Part shown: positions 1 to 13,200 of the stretch, in pieces
Numbering within the stretch: position 1 is the first letter of the stretch
Layout: every line of letters begins with the position of its first letter
Assembly (NCBI GenBank): GCA_019925095.2
Contig: CM034392.1
Location: 18,518,387 to 18,582,386 of the forward strand
Reading direction: 5' to 3'
From: Dendrolimus kikuchii
Lineage: Eukaryota > Arthropoda > Insecta > Lepidoptera > Lasiocampidae
DNA: 64,000 bases
The notes under the pieces: generated by a model
Databases searched by the model: none
Told to the model about the DNA's origin: nothing
What the model saw: the letters and a program-made list of their open reading frames with translations, nothing else
Program-made: the position numbers and the translations under genes

Positions 1-933
1 AATGAAGCATATTTATAACAATTTAAATTTATCTTTTAGTCGTTTTATGGTTCCGTGGTTATTTTGTTACAATTAAAAATAATCTTGATGACGTGATGTC
101 TGCTAATTTGTTTGTGTATTTAAATAATATCTCACAGTTATTTTTTTTCTAACCTGCTGTGTCTGTTATAAATGAAATCGGGTAGGAGCTTGTACTGTAT
201 ATGTAACTACATTATGGTGTAGAATTTTGCAAAACAAATTAAATTTTACTGTGGTCCCCATACATGTAACTGAAAGGTTAAAATTTGTTTTTCAGTGTAC
301 AACAAATGTCGATAGACAGATCTTTAAAAAAAATATAATGAAGGTTTTAAATGAACTTTATATTTAATTATTAAGTAATTGGTGTAGACATATTTACTTC
401 CAAAGTAGTAAAAAATATCTCCCTTTAACTTTGAAATTCAGAAAAAATTGGAAGTAACCTTAAAATTATTTTCAACGAGAATTTCTTGCAACAATATTCG
501 CCAAAGTAATTTTGAAGATATGGGGTATTTTATATTAAATTCTTTTTTAGGGTTTCGTAGCTAAATAAAATAAAGTGATTTGCTTTTAGAAAAAATGATT
601 TTATTATAAAAAATGCGTGGGGTGCTTTTCAGAATATTATCAAAATAACCCTTCTACTCATATCTGTTCATAAAATATTTATAACTTTTGATACCATGCA
701 CCCCACGCTTTTTTTACAATAAAATCATTTTTTCTTACACTATTTTTAATTCAATATTTTTTTTAAATTTATTTTATATTTTTTAGTTGGATTTTCTGTA
801 AAAGCGTATTTTTTTAGTTATTTTTTAACTATTATTTTTTATGTAGTAAACAGGCTGGGATCTCGCCATACAGAAAGTGGCTCTTTTTCCTTCTACTTAA
901 TTTTAACTGACAGTCTCTCTCTGTTTGTTACAG
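1..933. other. 5' flank of the patched-related gene
   Basis: No coding exon is visible. The stretch ends in a pyrimidine-rich tract and an AG (932-933) directly before the ATG of the patched-related gene. It is therefore probably the end of an intron following an untranslated 5' exon that lies outside the window or is not recognisable. It contains the foldback element at 588-734. Confidence 0.5.
588..734. repeat. Foldback (MITE-like) element with 38 bp arms
   Basis: Arms at 588-625 and 698-734 are inverted copies with about two mismatches, beginning AGAAAAAATGATTTT and meeting at GCGTGGGGTGC / GCACCCCACGC. The spacer is about 70 bp and no protein is encoded. This looks like a non-autonomous DNA transposon or foldback element; the superfamily cannot be assigned. 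Confidence 0.6.
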
Positions 934-1210
934 ATGGGTTGCAGAATGACAATAGTGGACGATATCCTTAATCGATCCTTCTACAAACTTGGAATAGTCG
1001 TCGGCAAACAGCCGGGCTATTTCATCATAATTCCTGTACTCCTCACATTACTCATGATCACTGGATACCAGAGGATTTACTATGAAATGGACCCAGAGTA
1101 CCTGTTCTCACCAGTCAGTGGACAGGGAAAACTTGAAAGGAGAATAGTGGAGGAAAATTTTAAAGTTAACTACTCGCATAGATTCAACGTGGGGAGGATA
1201 ACTAGGGCAG
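934..1210 (+). CDS. Patched-related gene, coding exon 1
   Basis: Encodes residues 1-92 and ends in phase 1 at CAG|GTATGT. The ATG follows the acceptor AG directly, so an untranslated exon probably lies upstream. A second in-frame ATG at residue 5 is an alternative start. TM1 is the run YFIIIPVLLTLLMITGY (29-45), followed by the start of the first luminal loop. Confidence 0.88.
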
Positions 1211-4200
1211 GTATGTATCTATACTAATATTATAAAGAGGCAAAATTTGTGAGTTTGGATGTTCGGGGTAATCTCCGGTACTACTGATCCGATTTTGAAA
1301 ATTCTTACACCAGTAAAAAGCTACATTATTTCCGAGTAGCATATGCTAGATTTGATTGTCATTAATAAATCTAAAAAGTAAAAATATTTTACGCCCAGTG
1401 AAGTGGGCACGAGAACGCCTGTCAAATATGTTACAGCAATAAAGTTTCACGCAAGAATTGCGCATTTCCTTTTACGAGGCACTGCGAGTGCGAGTGCTTT
1501 CTGCGTTTATAAATTAATTAATTATTACAGAGCCTAATTAAACCTTGATATGCGTTCGTGTGTGCGTATGTGCGTGGGTGCACGTGTATTTTAATGACGC
1601 CTAGCGAAGTGGGTACTGCTCAGTTAGTATGTCATATAAGTAGTAGGTACCAAAGAGTACATTGTATATATGAAGAGCAGGTACGTCAAATCAACTGAAA
1701 CATTACTGTCATAGAAAATTACAAAAAATTCAATAATGATCTTATGCAATTCTTTATATATACAATGTACTCTTTGTATACAAAGACAAATAATTTCTTA
1801 TAAGCGAAGTTTTTATTGTTCATATGATTTCAGGAAGGTTCGGGCGTGTTATTATAGTTGCAAAAGACAACAACACGAACATGTTACGAACAGAAATATG
1901 GAAAGAATTGAGAGACTTGGATGAACTTGTACAAAATGTTACAGTCACATTGCCAACGGGAGAGACATTTACATACAGAGAAGAATGCGCAAGGTGGGAG
2001 GGCCAGTGCTTCGTAAACGATATATTGAATTTAGACAAAATTATTGGCGAGGTAAGTTGTATTGGACAGTTAACAAGATCGTATATCCAAGAGACAAATC
2101 CTTCGACGTACATATGCAGCGTATGAGATATGGTATAATATACTTAAAAACATACGGAACTCTACGTAACGAGTATAAAACAATAGCTATCATAATACCT
2201 TTTAAAAATATACCAGAGCCACGTTTTTTGTTAGAATGATATCAGAATGGTCAAACATAAATTTCAGAATTATTGATTTAAATCGTTTTTGTAGCTATTA
2301 TTTACTGGCAAAGTCAACAATTTCGTAGTTAATAGCAAACTTTGAGTCCAGACTGTAGTGACCTTGGAATTAAATCCACGGGGTAACTCCATTGGAGATA
2401 ATCCGCAAGGGCTCGTTGAGGCTATCTTCAATATTAAAATCGTACGACATCCAATATCGTCTATTGAAGCAGAAGATGATATAATGTCTGCCTTAAAATA
2501 AAAATTGCGCTTACGATCTCACAGCTCATAAAATGAAAGACAATGTGAGCAATAAACTATCTATTGTTACGTAGAGTATTCTCAATTAATCAACAGTAAT
2601 TTGCCTTGGTTTCTAACAATGACATTCGATTCAATCCATGAATATCAAATAGATACCGAAAACCCTATAGAACCCAAGGTCATATCTTGTTCATGAGCGA
2701 ACTTTGGTGGATTTATTCACTATAATCTGTCTACCAGTTTTTTCACTTATAATAGAGACATTCATTAATATTTCTGAGGAGTTATGTCTGCAGATAAACT
2801 TATATTGTATACTATCATCTTTCATATTATAAAAAGTACTGTCCTCTTTCGTGGAGGTTGGTATATGCTTCTTCAATAAGATTCCGAATGAAATGTTGGA
2901 CCTGCCCCTCATTAAATTTAAAGCTAAATTGAAATTGAAAAGGGATACTACACTATTGACGAATATATAAATGCCAAAACTGCATTTACGTAGCTGTGCG
3001 CTCCATCCAGCCATTTGTACTATATTCTGTATAACATTTATATTTTGCATAACATGAAAGGAATCTATGGAAATATGTCGCAGTATGAATTATTAGTATG
3101 TCATTACTGCGACGGTAACAATCATTTTTGTTTGTAACAACTCCATTAATTCTTTGAAAAGTAATTGTATAGCAACTTCTTTAAATTATAGGATTTAAAA
3201 AAGAGCCATAGATAGATAACTAATTATGATGAAAAAAACTAAAATTAGTAGGACGTATTGCTGGGGAGCTTCTTGTCGCTTCTTCTTCTTTAAACAACGA
3301 TAACACGTTGCAAAGCGGTGTACTAATAGGAAGTAGATTTAAATTTTGACTTATATTTATGACCTATAAAAAGTGTTCTCCAGTGAAACTTATTTTGAAT
3401 AAAAACTTTTAAATTTGAATTATTTCTAAGCTAATCAATTTCGAGTAATATAGGTACAATAGGTAATCTTACGGTCGATTGTAGGAAAACGACTCCGGGA
3501 CTCGACTCTGCGTTCCAGTGAAGTTAGTATATGTATTACCAACGCTAATATACTAAACCTTAGAGGCCGTCTATAATACATAATTATGCAATAATTCTGG
3601 CCTTATGATACAAAATTTAAATGGAAAAAAGGAATCAATACAAAATACGTTGCCTAATATTTATGTATTATTTTACTTAAAAATTTGAGTAAAGTATTTA
3701 TTCTGTTATATTTGCATTCCTTTCTCTCGCCAATTATTTTATTAGCACGGTACAACTAAATATTTACACTATTGTATGAGAAATTCTATAGAAAGAATGA
3801 GTCAATATCATTAAAAATGTAAAACTTTATTCTAAAAGCGTATTGACAAATATATGAAAGTCAAAATATTAGCATAGACATTATTTTAACAAAAGTAAAG
3901 TTTTGAGTGAAAGTAAAAAGAAATTGAAAGTAAATTATCGGTCGCTTTTATTACATGTAAATGGGACGTTGGAAAATACCTCGCAAACATATGTTACAAC
4001 ACAGGTGCGGTATAAGAAACATTGCGAGGAAGCCTGAACAACGAACTTTGTCATCTCTACTTCGTATTCATCCATAAATGAAATTGCTGTTCTTCTTACC
4101 TGTTGCAATATGTAGGGTACACGCTATGGCATATGGCACCTTAAATGTGGATATTAAGGTTGACATTTCGTCAAAGACTTCTTTTCTCTCGATCTTAAGA

Positions 4201-7200
4201 ATCACTATAAGTTTAAAATTCCCGATCAGTTTAATTGATGACATGAATCGAACAACTACAGGTAAACAAACTCGAAGCATATTGCATTAAAGATCGCTAG
4301 AGCATCATCCTCATCTCTAAGGCTGCTGTGCATAGACACTTAACCAACGATTAAAACAAAATAATCGCTGTTTAGCCATATATAATAGTTTTAGCGATTA
4401 TTTTATTTTAATCATCGCTTAAATGTCTATACACACCAGCTTTAATAAGGATCACAGTGTTTGTGGTTTAAACTAGTGTCAAATAATAAAATCATGGATA
4501 TTCTATTTTGAAATAATCTTAAATAGTCCATTTAAAAGTTACACTTGGGTTGCAATTTTCAGAAGACGCAATTTTAATTTTTTATGTGTAACCCCAGGTT
4601 AGTATAACCTGAAGTTCAAGTTTGTGGGTACGCCACCCGTAGTATATACCCCGGCTGCCATCTTGGAAAAAATGGTGCAAAGGGTTTTCGCACGGTATCT
4701 CGTAAACTAGCAACCTCACAGAAATTTTTGTAAGACATTATTTGTAGCAAATTAAATTGTCTGCAACTTTATTTTTACTACTTTTTGTCGTAAAATGGAA
4801 AATAAAAAAGTTATAAACAAAAATAACTGAGAAATTGTGCACAAATTTTCTTTTAGGCGCTATAACTTTTTCTCTGGTCATTTTGCAATAAAATGACATC
4901 AGAGCAATCTTATACAAGGTTTTTTAGAAAATAATTTCCATTACAAATTTGTTTAATTTCATTAATTTATCTGGGTTTTACAGCGCTCCGAAGTTGACCG
5001 GGTTCTTGAATACTCGTAAGAATACGATGGAAACGAACCATTAGGTTTAGTTTTCTATTATATATTCTTTTATTTATATAAATTATCATTTTCTTAACAT
5101 TTCTATGTTAATTATGTTATGTTATGGTATGTTTAATGTTATATTAACGCCAACTCCAACCTTAGCAAAATTGTAAATTTTTGATTGTCACCGAACTAGA
5201 AAAGTTGTCAATTGAGGTTTTCTATACAACCACATAATTCTTGTTTAGAGAGAAAATCTACAACTAATTTTTTATTTTCTACAAAAATTGCATGTTTCTT
5301 GATAATACAACTACGCAGTAAAACACCAATATTTAAGTTACCGATAAAATCTCTTCGAACATCTGTCTCTGTTATAACGATTGCTCTAACCCCTTACCTT
5401 TGCCTTCCAATCACACCTAATTTTACATTTTATGCATGTCTAACTTACACGCAAGCTATACCTAGTTGCCTTCTATAAGATTAATGTGCTAATGATAGGA
5501 CGTGTGCCATGTCACGTATGATTAGTATTCCAAGCACTCACAAATTAAGTAGTTGACTTGAATCGTGTATCTCACGCAAGGATACGCTTCATTAACGTTC
5601 AAATACATTGAATAAAATTTTACTACGGTTTTATACTTAGTATAAATTATGTATGGTTCACGAATTTGATTGCATCGTTTCTCTTCCGTACCTCCAATTA
5701 CACGAAGTAAATAATTGTGGCCATCTTCATGATGCTTAGGTACTTATCAATGCCTTGTTTAATAGATAGCCGTCTTTAGCATTTCTATTTATTTATTTTG
5801 TTTAAATGAAAAGGTTAAATAAATATAATAAGTTATTTTTAAGGTACACCACAACATAGGAATCACTAAATTAATATCACACACAGTAACAAGAATAAAC
5901 AATAAGCGTGTATGAGCTCTAAAAATTTTCATAGAAATTAAGTTGTGAAAAAGGGTACGGAATTCGAGTCCGTAGAGTTGTTAAAAAAAATGAAAAGGTT
6001 TTCATTCTTGGATTTGTATATAAAATTTATCGCTCTGTTTGGGCTTTTTATGTCGATATATATGATGACAATCATCATTAGTATCTTAAAGTACAGTCGC
6101 ACTTGCGTCTGGAGTATCCGATTTGGAAATTTTTTTCTTTTTATATTACATTTTCTTTATTTCGCACGATCATATCACTCTACACGACTAGATATTTGTT
6201 CTTCACATAGTGTGTGACTGTATATTAGCTAGCTGCCTTCATAAATATTTAATGTACATGCACACATGAAGGTGGCTGCAGTTGCGAAAGTTCTTATTCA
6301 TGTATGTATATGTACAAAAAATTCCCATTTAGTATACATTAACCCTGAAACCCTCCGTTTTGGAAGTTCTCTAATAAAACAGTTCAGGTAGGTACAAAAT
6401 AAACCTTCTTAATTTCCAGGTAGAGCGAGGAGAGCTGAACCTAACATTCCCAATAATGTTCAACCCAGTGACCTGGGAAGCTCATGCGTTTCCAGTCTAC
6501 TTTGGCGGTGCTAAAGTTGTCGACGATATCATAGTGTCCGTGCCAGCTGTGCAACTAGTTTGGTTTGTGCGGACCGATAACAACATTCAGCAGCAAAGGT
6601 TGGTATGAGTTTTTATTTTATCCTAGCCCTAGTCTATCTCTAATTGGACGTATATTAGTCGTGTTTTTCGATATAGGTATGTATTTCTGAATAAGAATGA
6701 AACTATAATTTTGGTTAGAAATTTTCTGTTTGCTTCAGATATTCTATGATTGAAGGAAGCTTACTCATACATTGGTGTAAAAAAGTACTAGGAGTAACAC
6801 CATTTAATCTCATATTTTACTACTGACGTACATAAGTGCACCATACTTAAGTCACCTTTAATTTTTTCATAACATAGAAAACCTCACATTTAATATTTAA
6901 TAGATTAAATATATTTTAAACCACATTCTTCCAATAATAAAAGTATTAAATATCTTTGCAAATCCATTATATTCTAAACAGAGTATCAGAAATAATTGAT
7001 TGTTCACAAATGTTATGTGACCAAGTAAAATAGACATTTTCATATACGTTCTTATACCAGGTAAATCCTACTAAAAACTTCCTACTAAGTCGTTGTGCTT
7101 AATGAATAACCCCGGTTCATAGAGCTTACGTTACTACATAGGTCTTAGGTCCTTCTTCGTAGGTTCTCCTCAACGGGAAGCATACCCCACTTGGGCAATT

Positions 7201-10200
7201 ATAGTTAACGTGCAAATTGTTGCTGACGATCAAGGAAAACATTGTGATAAAATCTATACATTGATATAATAGCTCTATGAGACCCGCTAATGAGCCTTGG
7301 ACAAATGTAGCGTGGGTGTACCGTCAGTTTTCCTAGAAATGAAGAGGTTTGAGTCTTTATGGGATAAAGTCTGGGTACAAGTCACAGAATACTGTATGGA
7401 GTACATTTTGGTAACAATGAACGCAAACTTATTCGAAATCTTCAAGTGACTATATAGTGACATCGTGTTACAACTCTTTACCTCTTGTATATATTTTATA
7501 GTCAAACATGGAAGCTCTGGCGCTCCTAGGTTTAACTAGTCAAACCTCAGGTCTTTCTGCCTTTGACTAACGACTTTTTGTCTAACCTCGGAGAGACTAA
7601 TTTATACAGTCATTAAACATGTAACAAGTGCAGTACGAATTAACGTTTGACCGAGTCTGCCTTAATCGCTTCTAGGACCGACAAGGCAAAGATCGAAAAA
7701 GATTATTTTCCGTTCGACGTTTGACTAAAAAGTTAGGTACTTCTAGGTTTCACTAAAAATATTTTAGTCAAAGGACGAAATTGGTATTTATTTCGGGTTT
7801 TGTCGAAAGGCCTTGTTCAAACCTAGGATAAACCAGTCATTCCGAGAAAAGACTAAATATCGACCTTTGACTATAACATATACATAATTCAAGGAAGTTA
7901 CATACATAACATTATATTACTCAAGAAAACAAATTATTGTAAAAAAGCATATTTACAATATTATTTATATATACAGAACCATCAGTGGTCTTATCACTCA
8001 AAGCGATCTCTTCTCGGTAACTTATATTCAAGAAAACTCTTAAGCCCATATTGGACAGTTCATTTCGGTCATTCAATTTAGATGAATCGACCAAAGTGAT
8101 TGATATGAACATAAACTTGAATCATTCAATCTCCTTCAGTACCCTCGTGCCCTTTTAGGTCTCTGCCTTTCAACCAAATTGCTTCAATTTGGTGGATCCG
8201 TCTATTAATATCAGCTAATATTGGCTAATGCCAATCTGGCGTTAGGAAGTTGGTAATGTAGCATTGTAGGTATAATTTGTATTACATTTTTGTAAAGGAA
8301 ATAAAGAGCTTATCTGAAACAGTTTCTTATTTGAGATTACGATCGCTCTCGTTAACTTTTTATGACTTATTTTGAATTTCAACAGCTTAACATTTTGTGC
8401 AAACACCAAAGTTGTAACTTAGATAATAGACATCGATCTTGACACGGTTTAAGAAATCGTTTCGAATACTAAACAACATAATAGCAGACAGGAATACGAA
8501 TAGAAAGGTTTTATGATTAAGCGAGTTTACAAACAAGTTCTTCTCGCTCTCTTTATTTAAATAATACATTGCACGGTTTGTGTATGTAAACCTCTAGTGC
8601 CAACTATTCATGAATATTTAGTATTTAAACAACTTCCAAGTAAAGTACAATCAGTCGAAAGTTCCCATTTTATTATACTGTATACGTCGTAATACAGTTG
8701 TAGGGGGAACTATCATGGGGTGGGGTAGATATGTGCCTGTTTTGTTATTATGAATATATTTATGACTCATTTCTAACAACTAAAACCGTTTATAAGTCTA
8801 TAAAAAAGGTTTTCAATTTAAGTTCTATGTGTATATTAAACCTATTACAAGTAAAACAACAGCCGACGGCTTACAGAATACGGAAAACGGTTAGTTAGGT
8901 ATGTGGGGAAAAACATCTAGCCATTCCGCCTCCGCCAGATTCTGATAGAAGATGTAAGACTCAAAAATGCTACCTGACTTTGTAAAAAACAATATACGTA
9001 CTAATGGTCTCACCACTAGTGATGTGAAAAACCGCGCGAAGTGGAGAAGAAAAAGTAAGAAAGAGAACCACGAGCGTCAAAGCAAAAGCTCAACATGCCA
9101 CCGGAATTTAACGTTAAAATAATACCTGGTCCTGATCATCTAACTAAAAGTGATTATATGTAACTTCTTTTCAGAGGTGCAGCATGGGAGGACGCTTTTC
9201 TAGATGCAGTGGGAATAGCAGAAGACACCGGCCGCTTCAAGCACATATCAGTATCAAGATTTGCATCGCGAACTCTTGATCATGAATTAGAAAAGAATAC
9301 TAGGACAGTCATCCCATTTTTCAGCTCCACTTTTATCCTAATGGGAATATTTTCAGTAGTGACATGTATGATGGGCGACTGGGTTCGGTCTAAGCCTTGG
9401 TTAGGACTACTTGGAAACATTTCGGCTGTGATGGCCACAGCAGCCGCTTTTGGTTGTGCTATATATTTAGGAATTTCCTTTATCGGAATCAATTTGGCGG
9501 CGCCCTTCTTGATGATAGGTAAGTTCATTTTGCAATATTTTCATAGTTAATTATGATCAAGTTAAATAATTAGTATACGTTCTGCTTCAACATTAATTAG
9601 ATACTGACTGTTGATAGTGGAACACTCTGGACTTGTTCTTTGTATGACTTCGTAGGCCATCAGATGTTTTCTCTTTTACATATTTTAAAGTATGAATCCT
9701 TCGAAGGCAATTTCGTTACGTTTTTTTAAACTGCTTTTAGTACTCTGATTAAAAAAATAAGCTCTTTTCCTTATTACGTTTTTGAAGTGAAACTTCTTTA
9801 GAATCGTTGTGATTTGAAACTCGATGAACCGAAAAAGCAACACTAAAAAGAGATAAACACCTAAACCTATAGGAGTAAACTTGCGAGAAAATGAGATAGA
9901 ATACATTATATTTAATAATTTAAACACTGCTCATACAGATAGTGTTGGGAATATTTTGAAGTTTTTCGTTAATACTTCAAATAACAATGGCAAAAAGACC
10001 AGTAGGTGATAGGCTTAGTGTCTTAGAATATGGAGTACACCAATTTAGATCTATTATATTATTAATTAGACATGTTAGACTGAGAAAATAATTTGTATTT
10101 TAATGCACTTTCAATGACATCCAAATCATGCGAATAAGTAAGCACAGAATACTTTGTACGTGTTAAAATACAGTCTTCACTCACGAAAATTGCGCTACTA

Positions 10201-13200
10201 GCACCACCTAGTGTCAGAGTAATAGAACTAAATTTGCTGTATAAAAATACCGGTATCTATATATAGCTGCTAACTTTTATATTTTCCGGGATTTCTTAGC
10301 TTCGAAAAAACAGGATGCGCGAGCGAAGCCGCGGGCAAAAGCTAGTGTATGTAAATAAACCTTCCTTGAAAAATTATCTAATTGATGGTGAAAACCGCTT
10401 AAAAATCCTTTGCGTGGTTTAGGACGAGTTAGCGGATAACAGAGACAGACGCGGAAAACCACTTTGTTTTATACAATGTAAAGATAAAGAAGAAAATTAC
10501 ATATTTTGTACTAATACTAAACTTACTGTTTTTAATACTTTTTCGCTATTAGGTATAGGTATCGATGATACTTTTGTAATGTTGGCGGCATGGAGGCGAG
10601 CCTCTCCTAAGCTTCCAGTTCCAGAGCGTATGGCGATTATGTTATCAGAAGCTGCTGTTTCCATCACCATAACATCTGTAACGGACATGCTATCGTTTTT
10701 CATTGGAATATTCTCACCGTTCCCTTCGGTGCAAATATTCTGCATGTATTCTGGTAAGACCATAGTTTTTACTATTTTGTTTAGTGATGAGTAAATTTTA
10801 TCTTTTAGCAATACATGATGATTGTCATTATTAACCTCAATAATGATCGATTACGATTATTAGACAAATTATTTAACTAAAACGCGAGCGTTTTGTCACT
10901 CCACGCACAATATCTAAAGAATAGCGTGTAGATGACAAACATTTACCGTTTTCATCATTTGACTCCAGAAACAAAAAAAGCAATTAATCTGAAATGTCTA
11001 ATTCTTGTTATTTTAGTGACATACGATAATTCTGCACTGCTTATAATTGCTCAGCTTTAGTTTGTGAACACTTTTAGATACTAGTTTTGTCTCTTAACAG
11101 GTTTGGCGGTGTGCTTTACGTTCGTATGGCATCTCACGTTCTTCGCCGGCTGCGTGGCTGTATCGGGCTACAGAGAGAAACAGAACAGACACACCATTAC
11201 TTGGTTGAAGGTCTTACCTGAATCTAGAGCAAGGAAAGGTATTAAACATTTTAATTATCTATACAAAAAAAGTACTTAGTTACATTCCAAAACGTATAAT
11301 ATTCCGAAAATGTGTGCAAAATGCTGAAGCTGAATGTAACAGTCTTATTACGACGACGCATTTATTTAGTGAAACGTGTCTTTTCATGATGCTTTTGTGT
11401 AATATTAAATGTCTATGTAATTGATCTATAATGGAACATAATTATTATAGCCTATTGGAAATTGACTACTTTTTTCTTAATATTTTCTTAAGTTTACGCG
11501 ACTTATATACATAATAAAACTACGTTTTAACGGTTTTAAGCGCGGTAATTTATTTGAGTTTTGTTTTTCCGACGTTTCGACCACTTTTCAGTGGCCGTGA
11601 TCACGGAAGACAAAGATGTCAACGAGTATTGTTAAAGTTTTATTAAGCCTACCGACAACTTGTTCATTTTAATTATTTAGTTTTAATTTTGTTTATGGTT
11701 ATTATTTACTCTATGGGAGCCTAATCTAATTTACCACCGCTTCGCAACATGTTATGGCTTGAAGAGAAGAAGCGGCGCAAGAAACTCTTCAGCAACATGC
11801 CTAACTCTAATAATTTTATATAATATTAAAATGGGTGGAAGGAAAAATAAAGGAAATAATCAGTCAAGTTGGTTTGTGTTCCGTTGCACACAGAAAGAGC
11901 TCACAGTGTCTTGAGGTCTGGCAGTTGGTTTTTGCTGGGTTTGGGGTCTTAACCCTTAAGACAATTATCGATATACTTATCGATATACCAAAAAGCCGTA
12001 AGACTATCACTATCTCGTAATATGCCAAGAAAATATACCCATTTCATACAAATCATAAAACAGCTATATAAACAGAGTGAGACAACAACACAATTAACGA
12101 TCACGTGCACAAACGCGATCTGCACTCTCATCGCGGGCACATATGTGTTAATAGTGAGCTAAATGGTTAATAGTTTTGATGATCGGATCCCAAACAGGCG
12201 GTACTTGCCAACCATCTTCTCTATTGAAATCTGGGTGTTTTTTGATTTCAATAGCCTCACGCATCATTCTAGGTATGAAACGCTTGTCTTTCGCGAGGAT
12301 TTGTGGGTTATCGAATCTGATGTAGTGGTTGGGTTTATCCAGCGTGTGTTCACTGATTGCAGACTTCGTAGACCTTGTGTGTTTCACGTCAGCAATGTGT
12401 TCTGTTACCAGTGTTTTTATGCTCCTCTTTGTTTGCCCAATGTATGACAATCCACACTCACAATCGAGCTTGTAGACACCTGCATCCTGGAGTGGGATAT
12501 TGCATTTCACAGGTCTCAGAAATTGGGTAATCTTTTTATGCGGCTTGAAATATGTTTTGTTCGCCTGAGGACGTGACCAATTCTGTCTGTGACCCCCTTG
12601 ATGTAGGGTAGGGTAGCAGGGCACCGCTCAACTGAAGGTGGTTTGGGACCTATGTGACGTTGGTGTGGGGTCTTCAACTGATTGCGTTGTAGATCTCGCT
12701 TGACATGCTAAAGCTCTCCAGCCACGTGGTTCTCGTCACAGATTTTACGTGCTCTCTGAAACAAAGATTTGCCCACGGTAGCTAACTGACTAGGATGGTG
12801 GTGAGACGAACCATTAAAGGTATCTGTATGGATCGGTTTCCTATACACCGTATGGCCAAGAGTATTGTCAGGGTTCCGTAGGATGAGCACATCCAGGAAA
12901 GCTTTTTTCTTTTTTTCAAGGGGCTTTGAACCTTTTCGATTATGTCAGCCCCATCGTACCTTGTCTTAATTTATTATAGCTTACATTAAACTAACATAAA
13001 ATTTACATGAATTTTAATGTCCCTCTGACAATGTCTGTGGTAAGTTTCCCGCAGCCAGAGAGCTCATCCCAAATTTGTACATTGTTCTAGCTTCTTGAGA
13101 AGCAAGAGAGGCCAAAATATTAAAATTTAATATTGTACACAAGTTTGATCTCTCCAGACTTAACTCCGCGCGTAACTTAATTCTGGCTGCTTCGTTCCGA

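Larger units (their letters stand above)
6599..9174. other. Intron 3 with SINE and RTE remnants
   Basis: Contains a degenerate tRNA-SINE at about 7090-7330 and, at about 7500-7870, several TTTGACTAA / TAGTCAAA words of a dispersed repeat. There is a short palindrome (ACCAAATTGCTTCAATTTGGT) near 8178. An RTE-type RT C-terminal fragment lies at 8862-9105, just before exon 4. No host gene is seen. Confidence 0.5.
11540..12960 (-). mobile_element. Penelope-like element fragment (RT thumb + GIY-YIG endonuclease), degenerate
   Basis: Lies antisense in intron 6. In minus order: a reverse-transcriptase tail around 12708-12920 with VYRKPIHTDTF and SSHHHPSQLATVGKSL; a helix reading LPYIKGVTDRIGHVLRR near 12600 in another frame; then a GIY-YIG endonuclease at 12148-12624. 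Downstream of the stop is an untranslated part of about 600 bp ending near a hammerhead-like motif (11566-11605). Penelope-like elements are defined by this RT plus GIY-YIG order. The 5' part is missing and at least one frameshift separates the RT tail from the endonuclease, so this copy is dead. Confidence 0.8.

Noticed and set aside
2691..3050. 119-codon minus-strand ORF in intron 2
   Set aside because: No family resemblance and antisense inside an intron; treated as chance.
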